DNA from: JBEGHD01 sp049334165
GTDB lineage: Bacteria; Bacteroidota; Bacteroidia; Flavobacteriales_D; Sanyastnellaceae
Assembly (NCBI GenBank): GCA_049334165.1
Contig: JBEGHD010000003.1
DNA length: 64,000 bases
Reading direction: 5' to 3' (one strand)
In this document: in pieces, positions 17,099 to 25,159 of the stretch
Layout of the letters: every line of letters starts with the position of its first letter
How positions within the stretch are numbered: the stretch's first letter is position 1
Notes under the pieces: model-generated
Seen by the model: only the letters and a program-made list of their open reading frames with translations
What the model was told of the DNA's origin: nothing
Databases searched by the model: none
Translations under genes and position numbers: made by a program

Positions 17099-18411
17099 CA
17101 GTTTCTGAGTTTTATTTTTTCGTAAGGTATTTCGCTTTCGTGTGGGTCGACTTCCGGATAACCGAGTTCTTCGAGAAGCTGCTCTTCGATATCAGGAGTG
17201 ATAATATGCTCGATGGTTTCGGCATTGGGGTGTATGTGATCTTCTTTGAGTCGCATTCTTTCGGTGAGATACATTTCCCAGATTCGGTGAAGTCTAACTA
17301 CTCGCTTGCCTTGTCTCAACCCCTCTTCGCTCAGCTTCCACCTATCGCCATCGGGAATGATTAAATAACGCTTCTCGAGTTGTCGCAATCCGCTAGACAA
17401 TTCCTGCGATATGAAATCACGTGTATCCTGAAGGTCACTCAATGCCACCAGTTTTGAGAACTCGCCTGCTCGCTCACCAATGTGATAAAAAGCCTTGAGG
17501 AGGTTCTCGCGAAGTACCTTTTTACGGTTTTTGCGCTGACGATGCCACCGTGCTACTATGCCGGTCTCTGGTGCAAACACCAAACTCAGCAGGGCCAAAA
17601 CTGAAAGCACCACAACAATCCACGGACCTGTGGGCATAGATGGTGAAGCATAAGAAACGAAGGATCCAAAGAGTCCGGAAACAGCTCCCACAAAAGCCGC
17701 CAGAAGTATCATGGTCGATAACCGGTTGGTCCAACTTCTGGCCACAGCCGAAGGTGTAATCAACAAGGCAGCCATGAGCACCACTCCAACAGATTGTATC
17801 CCAACAGCAATGGCAAGCACCGTGAGCGTGTTTAACATGAACCTCAAAAACCGAACTGGCAAACCACTGGTGGCAGCAAAATCTGGATTGAAACTCAGCA
17901 GCTTGAAAGACTTGAAAAACATGATGGTCACAACCAGTAGCACGGCCCCAACAATCACGTAGGCCCACACATCTCTGGCTCGCATAGAAGCAGCCTGGCC
18001 AAATAGAAACTGGTCGAGCCCCGATTGATTGCCAGCTCCGGAATGCTGGATAATTGTCAATAGAAATATGCCAACGCCAAAAAAGACACTTAGCACGATT
18101 GCAATGGCGGTGTCTGCCTTGATCTTGGATCGATCTACAATGAGCTCAATCAAATAAATTGAAACCCATCCAGAAAGCAAAGCTCCCAGCAACAGGTAGT
18201 ATGGATTCTTAGAACCAGTAAAAACAAAAGCCAGCGCTACACCGGGCAAAATAGAGTGAGCAATGGCATCACCCACCAGAGCTCGCTTTCGCAGAAAAGC
18301 GAATGAGCCTACCACAGCACTGGCCATCCCAAGAAAAATAGTTCCAAAGGTGACAAGTCTGACGTTTGGGTCAGAAAAACTCAAAAACTCGAAGAACATT
18401 TCCCAAATCAT
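17098..18411 (-). CDS. Metal ABC permease fused to a DtxR/MntR-like regulatory domain
   Basis: Residues 1-290 form an ABC-3 permease (FLRKRALVGDAIAHSILPGV, SVGVVLMAALLITPSAVA). A basic linker (RWHRQRKNRKK) leads into a cytoplasmic domain of about 140 residues. This domain has a winged-helix part (QLEKRYLIIPDGDRWKLSEEG) followed by the DtxR/MntR metal-binding and dimer helix (RLHRIWEMYLTERM ... NAETIEHIITPDIEEQLLEEL). His375, Glu398, Glu401 and His402 match the MntR pattern H77, E99, E102, H103. The residues that would match D8 and E11 appear changed (RENLLKAF). The domain may sense intracellular metal to gate transport, or bind DNA from the membrane. Start and stop overlap the neighbours by 4 bp and 1 bp, so translation is coupled. 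Confidence 0.88.
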   Translation of the reverse strand: MIWEMFFEFLSFSDPNVRLVTFGTIFLGMASAVVGSFAFLRKRALVGDAIAHSILPGVALAFVFTGSKNPYYLLLGALLSGWVSIYLIELIVDRSKIKADTAIAIVLSVFFGVGIFLLTIIQHSGAGNQSGLDQFLFGQAASMRARDVWAYVIVGAVLLVVTIMFFKSFKLLSFNPDFAATSGLPVRFLRFMLNTLTVLAIAVGIQSVGVVLMAALLITPSAVARSWTNRLSTMILLAAFVGAVSGLFGSFVSYASPSMPTGPWIVVVLSVLALLSLVFAPETGIVARWHRQRKNRKKVLRENLLKAFYHIGERAGEFSKLVALSDLQDTRDFISQELSSGLRQLEKRYLIIPDGDRWKLSEEGLRQGKRVVRLHRIWEMYLTERMRLKEDHIHPNAETIEHIITPDIEEQLLEELGYPEVDPHESEIPYEKIKLRN

Positions 18412-19211
18412 TCTTTCTCCTTAAACTCTTTTTCTCTCGCGGGAAACTGCTGCTTTTTCATTAAGTCACCAATTTTCGAAAGCACCGTCAGTCGACCTCC
18501 ATAGGCTTCTTGCAGCAGCTCTGAGGTAAAAACAGTGTGTTTCTCACCTGATGCTACCAACCGAGTGTTCAGCAATATTATCCAGTCGAAATATTCGTAG
18601 GCTGTTTGTAGATCGTGGTGGACAATAACTACTGTTTTGCCTTTGTCCTTCATGCCTCTCAAGAGATTTAAAATTGACTCTTCCGTTGAAGCATCAACAC
18701 CAACAAAGGGTTCATCCATCAGGTAAAGGTCGGCCTGTTGTGCCAGAGACCTGGCTATGAAAAGTCGCTGCTGCTGACCACCGCTTAGTTGGCTAATCTG
18801 CCGGTCAGCAAACTTGAGCATATTCACTTGCTCGAGTGCTTCTTTGGCAATCTGCCGGTCCTTTTTGGAAACGCGCTTAAGAAGATTGGACTTGCGGTAG
18901 CGTCCCATGAGCGCAATGTCCATGGCACTTGCTGGAAAATCCCAATCGACCGATTCGCGCTGGGGAACGTAACTGACCCGCTCCCGGACATCGTCCAGTG
19001 GCTGGTCAAAAATCTTAACGTACCCGCTGTCAGGTTGCATAAGACCCATCAGGTTTTTGAGAAGTGTGGTCTTTCCAGAGCCATTTGGCCCTACAATACC
19101 AATTAACTTTCCCTGAGGCAAGGTAAAATCAATATCCCACAAAACCGGCTTGCGGTCGTAGCTAGCAGTGAGGTTATGAACCTCTATGGCCGGTACTTTC
19201 TCGTCCTTCAT
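18408..19211 (-). CDS. Metal ABC transporter ATP-binding protein
   Basis: The 267-residue ATPase drives the importer from the cytoplasmic side. Walker A is GPNGSGKT (41-48), a Q-loop QRESVDWDFP follows, the ABC signature is LSGGQQQR, Walker B is LYLMDEPFVGVD and the switch His is in VIVHHDL. The DWDFP segment is typical of ATPases of the Mn/Zn/Fe-chelate ABC-3 class. It overlaps the substrate-binding gene and the permease gene by 4 bp each. Confidence 0.94.
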   Translation of the reverse strand: MKDEKVPAIEVHNLTASYDRKPVLWDIDFTLPQGKLIGIVGPNGSGKTTLLKNLMGLMQPDSGYVKIFDQPLDDVRERVSYVPQRESVDWDFPASAMDIALMGRYRKSNLLKRVSKKDRQIAKEALEQVNMLKFADRQISQLSGGQQQRLFIARSLAQQADLYLMDEPFVGVDASTEESILNLLRGMKDKGKTVVIVHHDLQTAYEYFDWIILLNTRLVASGEKHTVFTSELLQEAYGGRLTVLSKIGDLMKKQQFPAREKEFKEKE

Positions 19212-20128
19212 TGCGCTGTTCCTTTAAGTGAGCCGACAATCGTTTCTACATTATGCCGCACCATTCCCTGATAATCTCCAGCCGAAGAATCTTCCTCACC
19301 GAGTGCATCGGAAAAGAGCTCGCCACCAATTTTGAGCTCATGGCCACGTTCAGCGCATCCTTCAACTACTGCCTGAACAGCGCGTTTTGGCACCGAGGTT
19401 TCTATGAAAATTGCATTTATTTTTTGGTTTGTGATGAAGGTGACCATTTCTGAAATATCTCGCAGACCGTACTCTGCCGCAGTAGAAATTCCCTGCAAAC
19501 CTCGAACTTCGATCTGGTAGCGATGGCCAAAGTATTTAAAAGCATCGTGAGCAGTCACCAAAACTCGTTGTGAGTCTGGAATTGAAGATATTTCACGGGT
19601 ACACCACTCGTCTAATTTATTTAGGTCTTCGTGCCATTGAGCGCTGTTTGCCTCTATCATTTCTTTCCATTCTGGAAATTCCTGTGCGAGCTTTTCTGCA
19701 ACAAAATCTGAAGCTTCATTCCAGATTGAAATATCGAACCAAATGTGTGGGTCATATGTGCCGGGGTAATCAGACGAACTCAAGAGTTTGTCTTCAGGAA
19801 CTCCGTCACTTATCTTAATAACTGATCTAGACTGAGCCATTTTTCCCAGGATGTCAGTCATTTTTCCTTCCAAGTGCAATCCGTTGTAAATGATCACATC
19901 GGCATTGCTCAACTTGCTAACATCTCCCTGGGAAGCCTTGTAGAGATGAGGATCTACTCCCGGCCCCATCAAAGCAATGACGTCCGCTGAATCGCCTATG
20001 AGGTTGTCCACTACATCTGCAATAATGCCGGTCGTACACACAATCGATTTCCTGGAGTTCTCCTCGTTCACATTCGGAGAGCTACAGGCCAAAGCCAAAA
20101 ACAAGGGCAAAAACCACAATTTTTTCAT
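19208..20128 (-). CDS. Metal ABC transporter substrate-binding lipoprotein (TroA/ZnuA-like)
   Basis: A 306-residue lipoprotein of the cluster A-I solute-binding family. The start is placed at MKKLWFLPLFLALAC, giving a lipobox LALAC. An upstream in-frame ATG at 20152 falls inside the -7 promoter box and is therefore unlikely to be used. Predicted metal ligands are His in GVDPHLYK, His in YDPHIWFD, Glu in FIETSVPKRAV and Asp in LFSDALG. There is no His-rich loop of the ZnuA kind, so manganese or iron is as likely as zinc. It is the first gene of the four-gene operon, which reads binding protein, ATPase, permease-DtxR fusion, permease. Confidence 0.92.
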   Translation of the reverse strand: MKKLWFLPLFLALACSSPNVNEENSRKSIVCTTGIIADVVDNLIGDSADVIALMGPGVDPHLYKASQGDVSKLSNADVIIYNGLHLEGKMTDILGKMAQSRSVIKISDGVPEDKLLSSSDYPGTYDPHIWFDISIWNEASDFVAEKLAQEFPEWKEMIEANSAQWHEDLNKLDEWCTREISSIPDSQRVLVTAHDAFKYFGHRYQIEVRGLQGISTAAEYGLRDISEMVTFITNQKINAIFIETSVPKRAVQAVVEGCAERGHELKIGGELFSDALGEEDSSAGDYQGMVRHNVETIVGSLKGTAQ

Positions 20129-20149
20129 GTCCAATAAACAGATTTTGGA

Positions 20150-20157
20150 CAAAGATA
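20150..20157 (-). promoter_or_regulatory. -7 box of the metal importer operon
   Basis: TATCTTTG on the minus strand is an exact TAnnTTTG match. It lies 21 nt before the chosen start codon and directly downstream of the DtxR-box-like sequence. Confidence 0.55.
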
Positions 20158-20162
20158 AAACA

Positions 20163-20181
20163 GTTAGTTAGGCTTACCTAA
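20163..20181 (-). promoter_or_regulatory. DtxR/IdeR-box-like operator of the metal importer operon
   Basis: The plus strand reads GTTAGTTAGGCTTACCTAA. It matches the actinobacterial DtxR/IdeR consensus TTAGGTTAGGCTAACCTAA at 15 of 19 positions by my count. Its core TTAGGcttaCCTAA (20168-20181) is an inverted repeat with 5-bp arms. It sits just upstream of the -7 box, over the expected -33 region, an ideal place for metal-dependent repression. Confidence 0.55.
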
Positions 20182-20232
20182 TTTTATTACTTCTGAATAA
20201 CGAACTTTTTAAGTCACAATTACCGTTGATGA

Positions 20233-20514
20233 TCACTCAGTTATTTCAACGCCCTTCCAAAAAGCCACATGATTTTTGATGTGAGTGGCTTTCTCATAAG
20301 GTTCAGGATAGTACCAGGCCGCGTCTTCGTTTTTCTTACCATCTACTTTTACTGAATAGTATGACGCATCTCCCTTCCAGGGGCAATGGGTGGTTTTATT
20401 TGACTTCTCGAAGTAGTCATCTTTAACAGAATCCATTGGAAAGTAGTGATTGCCTTCTACTACCTTAGTATTGTTGCTTTCGGCCAATACCTGACCGTTC
20501 CAAATTGCCTTCAT
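20233..20514 (-). CDS. DUF427 domain protein
   Basis: A 93-residue soluble protein that matches the short DUF427 family, with the typical core AIWNGQVLAES, NHYFPMDSV, THCPWKGDASYYSV and AAWYYPEPYEKATHIKNHVA. The family folds as a small beta-barrel; its biochemical role is not known to me. It has no signal peptide. It stands alone between the metal operon and the divergent DUF4199 gene. Confidence 0.85.
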   Translation of the reverse strand: MKAIWNGQVLAESNNTKVVEGNHYFPMDSVKDDYFEKSNKTTHCPWKGDASYYSVKVDGKKNEDAAWYYPEPYEKATHIKNHVAFWKGVEITE

Positions 20515-20659
20515 AATTTCAAGTTTTGGTTGAGTACATTTAATAGGTCTAACTTATAAATTGTTGACATAAAATTTGAAAGCTACTCTATCAGCTCTTC
20601 AATTGAACATTTCATGGTAGCTAACAATTATCTATTTGAACACAAATAATCAATTTGCT

Positions 20660-21127
20660 ATGAACCTCACCCAAAAACATTCTTTCAAATACGGTTTTTT
20701 AATTCTAGTGGGTTTAATTGCCTACTTTTTAATTATGAAAGCCATAGGATTGGAGGATAATCTTTACCTGCGCATTTTCAACTTTATAATTATGGCAGGT
20801 GGAGTCTGGATGGCTCAATCCACATATTTTAAAAATAAGGCAGACAGTTTCAGCTATTTTTCAGGTCTGGGCGTTGGATTTATCGCATCCGTAGTGGCTG
20901 TTATTGGTTTCGTCATTTTCATGTCGATTTACATTTATCTGATCGATCCATCATTTATCGAAGTCATGAAAAATTCAGAAATGTGGACTCAGGATGTAAC
21001 TCCCGGCACAGCAGCCTTTGCTGTTGCCATTGAGGGAATAGTTAGTGGTGCAATTATTAGTTTTATCGGAATGCAGTATTTTAAGTCGACTACATTTCGG
21101 AAAAAAATGAACGACTCAGACCTCTAA
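20660..21127 (+). CDS. DUF4199 family inner-membrane protein
   Basis: A 155-residue protein with four hydrophobic helices (YGFLILVGLIAYFLIM, IFNFIIMAGGVWMA, VGFIASVVAVIGFVIFMSIY, AAFAVAIEGIVSGAIISFIG), as in the Bacteroidota DUF4199 family. Function unknown. The frame extends upstream to a TTG at 20636, but the ATG at 20660 (MNLTQKHSFKYG) gives the usual family N-terminus. A strong bidirectional terminator follows. Confidence 0.82.
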   Translation: MNLTQKHSFKYGFLILVGLIAYFLIMKAIGLEDNLYLRIFNFIIMAGGVWMAQSTYFKNKADSFSYFSGLGVGFIASVVAVIGFVIFMSIYIYLIDPSFIEVMKNSEMWTQDVTPGTAAFAVAIEGIVSGAIISFIGMQYFKSTTFRKKMNDSDL

Positions 21128-21144
21128 GAAAATAAAGTCAAACT

Positions 21145-21195
21145 AAAAAGCCGGATAGATTCTGAAACAAGTTCAGCATGACATCCGGCTTTTTG
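21145..21195. terminator. Bidirectional terminator containing a REP-like palindrome
   Basis: The arms AAAAAGCCGGAT and ATCCGGCTTTTT form a 12-bp stem that works on both strands, between the convergent DUF4199 and CotH genes. Inside the loop is a second palindrome, CTGAA acaag TTCAG. The inner sequence (GTCATGCTGAACTTGTTTCA on the minus strand) resembles a short intergenic repeat that I recall being common in Bacteroidota genomes. Confidence 0.8.
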
Positions 21196-21212
21196 TTTTC
21201 CTTAACTGTAAT

Positions 21213-24200
21213 CTAACGGACCACCAAAATATGTCCGGTAATTTCTTTTTCTTCCGTATCGTGTACGGACTTAAGTTCAATTCTATAAAAATAGATCATG
21301 TCCTTCACGTAATAATTCCCTCTTTCATCTGATCCGTCCCAGCCTTCTGTTATATCATTCGTTTCAAAAACTTTATCACCCCATCGATTGAACACCTGCA
21401 TTCTATAGCTTCCTGGTTCCACTGCAAGCCCTTCAGGCCTGAAGTAGTCATTGAGACCATCTCCATTTGGTGTGAAGGAATTGGGCACATAAAACGCGTA
21501 CGGCACTTGTTCAAAGACTGCAACAACTGTGTCCGCCTGATTAAATTCAATATGGATATCTGTTGCCTCAGCGTTTGGTTCCACCTGATGATTTCCAACT
21601 CGCCATCCCTTGAAGGTGTAATAATCGTTTGCGAACGCTCGGAAGGTGTGAGTAGATCCTAACTCAATTTCTTCTGTGTACTCCGACTCTACGGTTTCTT
21701 CATTATCGTAGAATACTTTACCTCCAACTATCATAGGCTCTACCTGCACGGTTAGTGGAAAGTGCTCTATCTCATTGAAATGAGCAACGAGTGTGTCTGT
21801 AGCATTCAGCGAAAAGTTCACACTCGGAGAAATATCGCTTGGTGCCAAAGGATTGTTATTCAAGGTCCAGTGGCTAAACTCTACCCACTCTCCACCCTCG
21901 ATGGCTGTGGCACTGAAAGCTTCTCCTCCAGCGTACTCATCTGTAAATGGATAACCTGCGAGCTCCGTTCCATTCAACTCAATGGTTCCAACCCCTGCCG
22001 GTTCTACGTCAACAGTGAGTGAGTAGTGCTCCAATTCGTTGAAAACCGCTACGATCGTGTCGGTAGTTGTTAGGAAAAATGAGGCTGTATCATTTGTCGC
22101 ATCGGGATTCATGTTGTGATTGAGCGTTTGCCACTCCACAAACTCAAACCATTCATTTGGTGTCGCTATCAGTTCGTGATTGACAATTGCTTCAAGTGCT
22201 TCTTCGTGGGGAAGTGGATCTAGCAAGTTTCCGTTTAGCTGAACCGAACCACCTTCTGGAGGCATCGCTTCAAATCTTACCATTTGAGGATCCACATCAG
22301 TTGCAAAATTGGCGATGATCGTCACATCTCCAGTAATTTCAATCGTTTGATCTGGATTAGTTGGGTCAGCAAAAGTGAGATCACCTTCTTGCACCTCCCA
22401 GTTTAGAAACAATCCGACATCGGAAAATGCGCTCAAATCAATGGGAATTCCACCAAAGTAGAATCCTCCCCATGGCGATTCTTCCTGATTGAAAGACGTT
22501 GTATTGACCTCTACTTGTCCAATTCCCTGAATAATCACTGTTACAGTGTGTGCTTCCACATCGTAACAGTCTTCCAACCCAGAAACGATAGCATCATCTC
22601 CTGGCTCTTCACCTGGTTCTACATTGTCTTCGCATCGTGCAAGAATGAAGTCTCTAATGAGCTGCACGTTGGCTTGCCATCCTGCATAACTTCCTCCCCA
22701 TCTTTCGCAATGTCGAGTCATCTCAGGATCAATACCGTCAACAAGGCTATCCAGATGCTGGATCATGAACTCACAATTAAAATAAGTATTCGAGAGATCT
22801 GCATAACGGTTGATGTACTGGGCGAAAAAATCTTCGTTTTCCATTAAGGCATTGAAAATTGGCACATGCCCCTGGCCTCCTGGGTTTCCTAGAGACTCCG
22901 GATCGCAAGGATCCGCATCGGGTCCTTCATTCGGAATACTTGTGAAGTTGACATAGTGATCAAAACAGGCGTCCATATCCCATAGGATATATCTCCATTT
23001 TTGAGCCTGACCATCCGGGTGATTTCCTTTCCACCATCCGGTATTCCAGTTTAACCAGTCAGACGAAACGATATATCCATTGAGAATAAAGTAATCGATT
23101 AGGGAAAGCGTCTCAAATTGAGAAACCACATAGTCATAATTGGCATCAACTGTCATGTCATTGGACAGAATGAAATTCTCAAGATCATCCCAATCGTCAA
23201 TCGATCCATATTCCTCCCAGGTTCCTCCCCAGGTCTTTAGGAAGTCTACAAAGCCTTCAGGTTGATCGTAATAATAGTCCGTGAAATCGATATCATCTAC
23301 CTTCTCGCGAATTTCATAAACACCCCAATACTCACCGTTTACGTATGTAATACACGGTTCATAAGAACGCTCGTCCAATTCGAGTCCTGCCACCTGAGAC
23401 AAACTCTGTACGTAGGCATCGCGAATATGCGCTGAGTTATAAGCACCGTCAGCTTCAAAAGGATAGTTATCACTAGCTGCTGCTTTTACGATGAGTCGCT
23501 GAAAAGAACTTCTATCCGAAGTATTGAATAGTTGATTATCGATATCATCATCTATACCCACCTGATCGCGCGCGATGTAGTCGAATCCTCTTTGGGGATA
23601 AGCATTTGAATCGTTTCCGTGCTCGTTTGTTTCTCCGTCTACCTCGTCTATCAGCTCACCATTTTCATCAAACACTTCCAGGGTGGCCCTACCTTCAAAC
23701 CATCCATTCACAATGTCATCACCGGCAATGGACAATACTTTCATAGTATGAGAATCATCACCGATAAAAAACGTGGTGGTCTCTACAAAACTTGGGTGAA
23801 TGTTGGCGTCAGGGTGGTAGGCAATTGCTCTGATAACCGTGGTCTCGTCAATGTTAATAGGACCCGTGTATTCGATCGATGCATCAGTTGGTGTAGATCC
23901 ATCAGTGGTGTAATAAATTGTCGACTCTGTTTGTTCTGCAGTCATCTCAACTACAATTGGTGCCGGATGATATCCCGGAGACATATCGAAATCGGGGTCT
24001 TCTGCATAAGAGTCAAAGCTTGCGCCAACGTTTGGACCTCCGGGAGTTGTATTAGAGAAAATCTTCCACTCGCTTCCAGCATCTGTTACTCTTCCCATCG
24101 AGTGATTGCCCTGGTTTGTGAAATCAAATGTGTAAGATTCGAGAATTGCCCCGGCAGGATCCGAGAAAACCACTGACTCGCCAGCGGTTTGATTCATTTT

Positions 24201-24566
24201 ATAATTAGTGTGGTAATAGCCGTAGTCAAATCCATCGAGATTGGAGCAGAATACGAGTAGGTGTCCCCCGGCCGGGATGCTCGCTCCAGCGGGAAAGGCC
24301 CACTTATCTGGCTCATCAGGATCGTCACTTAGGTGATATCCAGAGATGTCGATGGCTGCAGCTGTGGGATTATGAAGTTCAACCCAGTCATCATATTCTT
24401 CTTCGAAACCGATCGTGAAGAAGACATCGTCAAAGTTTGCTGCGGAATACTCATTAACAACTACCTGAGTGGTACCCACAAAGGCCGTCAATAAAAATAC
24501 GCACAGTAAAAGCAAAGATCTAGAAAGCAGGTTTAATCGTATCATTTGGTTCTCAAAATTGGTCAT
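21213..24566 (-). CDS. CotH-kinase / lamin-tail surface protein with type B T9SS sorting domain (1117 aa)
   Basis: After a signal peptide (LLSRSLLLLCVFLLTAFVG) comes a lamin-tail domain (VVVNEYSAANFDD, DDWVELHNPTAAAIDISGYHL). A chitobiase C-terminal-like domain follows (IYYTTDGSTPTDASIEYTGP), then a CotH kinase-like domain (QRLIVKAAASDNYPF, VNGEYWGVYEIREKVDD, KWRYILWDMDACFD). Three repeats of about 80 residues end in FNE or FEQ (SLTVDVEPAGVGTIELNG). The last 90 residues are a gliding-motility-type sorting domain (FTPNGDGLNDYF, VFNRWGDKVFETND, ITGHILVVR). CotH-family proteins can be protein kinases; the WDMD and YEIREK elements are present here. A second possible start is the Met at residue 8. 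Confidence 0.9.
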   Translation of the reverse strand: MTNFENQMIRLNLLSRSLLLLCVFLLTAFVGTTQVVVNEYSAANFDDVFFTIGFEEEYDDWVELHNPTAAAIDISGYHLSDDPDEPDKWAFPAGASIPAGGHLLVFCSNLDGFDYGYYHTNYKMNQTAGESVVFSDPAGAILESYTFDFTNQGNHSMGRVTDAGSEWKIFSNTTPGGPNVGASFDSYAEDPDFDMSPGYHPAPIVVEMTAEQTESTIYYTTDGSTPTDASIEYTGPINIDETTVIRAIAYHPDANIHPSFVETTTFFIGDDSHTMKVLSIAGDDIVNGWFEGRATLEVFDENGELIDEVDGETNEHGNDSNAYPQRGFDYIARDQVGIDDDIDNQLFNTSDRSSFQRLIVKAAASDNYPFEADGAYNSAHIRDAYVQSLSQVAGLELDERSYEPCITYVNGEYWGVYEIREKVDDIDFTDYYYDQPEGFVDFLKTWGGTWEEYGSIDDWDDLENFILSNDMTVDANYDYVVSQFETLSLIDYFILNGYIVSSDWLNWNTGWWKGNHPDGQAQKWRYILWDMDACFDHYVNFTSIPNEGPDADPCDPESLGNPGGQGHVPIFNALMENEDFFAQYINRYADLSNTYFNCEFMIQHLDSLVDGIDPEMTRHCERWGGSYAGWQANVQLIRDFILARCEDNVEPGEEPGDDAIVSGLEDCYDVEAHTVTVIIQGIGQVEVNTTSFNQEESPWGGFYFGGIPIDLSAFSDVGLFLNWEVQEGDLTFADPTNPDQTIEITGDVTIIANFATDVDPQMVRFEAMPPEGGSVQLNGNLLDPLPHEEALEAIVNHELIATPNEWFEFVEWQTLNHNMNPDATNDTASFFLTTTDTIVAVFNELEHYSLTVDVEPAGVGTIELNGTELAGYPFTDEYAGGEAFSATAIEGGEWVEFSHWTLNNNPLAPSDISPSVNFSLNATDTLVAHFNEIEHFPLTVQVEPMIVGGKVFYDNEETVESEYTEEIELGSTHTFRAFANDYYTFKGWRVGNHQVEPNAEATDIHIEFNQADTVVAVFEQVPYAFYVPNSFTPNGDGLNDYFRPEGLAVEPGSYRMQVFNRWGDKVFETNDITEGWDGSDERGNYYVKDMIYFYRIELKSVHDTEEKEITGHILVVR

Positions 24567-24711
24567 TATTCAGACAATTTAAGAAGGCCATTTGTTGCAT
24601 CCAACAAGGGACCTTTGGAAAGCAACGAATTTGATTCTCAAATTTTTCCAGTTGTTGCATACCAACAATAAGATGAAAAAAAGATCGAAAAGGTTGTTTG
24701 GCGGGGTAGGA

Positions 24712-24744
24712 ACAAAAAAAAGACCTCTTAATCTCTTAAGAGGC
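24712..24744 (-). terminator. Rho-independent terminator, minus strand
   Basis: CCTCTTAA tctc TTAAGAGG forms an 8-bp stem, followed on the minus strand by TCTTTTTTTTG. It must end a transcript coming from the right, which supports the small-transcript call. Confidence 0.65.
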
Positions 24745-24835
24745 CCATTAACACTTAAAACTAAAACTAATTTATTAACGAGTGAAACCATTTGAGCAAT
24801 ACATCTATTGCTGTTCAAAGGTCGTAGCGAATATA
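24712..24835 (-). ncRNA. Candidate small RNA or leader transcript of about 110 nt
   Basis: Minus strand: a weak promoter (TTG at 24852-24854, TATATTCG at 24828-24835), then a hairpin AGCAATA gatg TATTGCT, an A/T-rich linker and a terminator hairpin with a run of T. No gene that it could lead into is close enough to be obviously regulated; the CotH gene starts 146 nt further on. A short frame inside it (MVSLVNKLVLVLSVNG) is rich in Val and Leu, as in leader peptides, but does not stop before the terminator. Confidence 0.35.
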
Positions 24836-24960
24836 GATTAAAGCTATCTTACAAAAATTAAAAAGTGTCTTAAGGATAGCTTTTGGGGTATCAGTTGCAA
24901 AATGATAGTTATGAACAGAAATTGCACACATTGTTGAAAACTTGGAATTTCGCACTTCCT

Positions 24961-24989
24961 TTGATTTAAGCGCTCGATCCTTATTTTTG
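24961..24989 (+). promoter_or_regulatory. Bacteroidota-type promoter of the 34-residue protein gene
   Basis: TTG (24961-24963), an 18-nt spacer, and an exact TAnnTTTG box TATTTTTG (24982-24989). The start codon is 20 nt downstream. This is one of the best promoter matches in the window. Confidence 0.65.
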
Positions 24990-25008
24990 CCTTAAAACCT
25001 AAGTAATC

Positions 25009-25113
25009 ATGTCTGATCACCACAAAGAACCAGAGGAAAACGAAATTGCAGGACCAGTAATTTTTGCATTGATCATACTTGCACTCATCGTGCTAACGAT
25101 CTACTTCTTGTAA
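25009..25113 (+). CDS. Small single-helix membrane protein, 34 aa
   Basis: The frame reads MSDHHKEPEENEIAG, then a hydrophobic helix PVIFALIILALIVLTIYFL that runs to the stop. The charged N-terminus and hydrophobic C-terminus suggest a tail-anchored inner-membrane microprotein. It is too short for usual gene finders, but it has a full promoter 20 nt upstream and a strong terminator 47 nt downstream, so it forms its own transcription unit. Function unknown; small subunits or regulators of membrane complexes have this shape. Confidence 0.7.
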   Translation: MSDHHKEPEENEIAGPVIFALIILALIVLTIYFL

Positions 25114-25159
25114 AAACCATCGCCTGACAAGAGGCTACAGTCCTGCTTTAAGACTTTAA

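Larger units (their letters stand above)
24567..25008. other. Intergenic region with a possible minus-strand small transcript
   Basis: This 442-bp stretch has no convincing protein gene. It holds a minus-strand terminator (24712-24744), a 7-bp hairpin (24795-24812), a candidate minus-strand promoter (24828-24854), and the promoter of the small plus-strand gene (24961-24989). An open minus-strand frame (24579-24818) exists but runs through the terminator hairpin and resembles no known protein. Confidence 0.5.

Noticed and set aside
17522..17968. A 148-residue frame overlapping the fused permease
   Set aside because: It lies in another frame of the same strand within a transmembrane-coding region; the permease frame has clear ABC-3 and DtxR motifs.
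23619..24176. A 185-residue plus-strand frame inside the CotH gene
   Set aside because: Antisense shadow of a well-supported coding region; Cys- and Arg-rich composition typical of a shadow frame.
24579..24818. A 79-residue minus-strand frame as a protein gene
   Set aside because: It reads straight through a rho-independent terminator hairpin and has no recognisable family; a small-RNA or leader explanation fits better.
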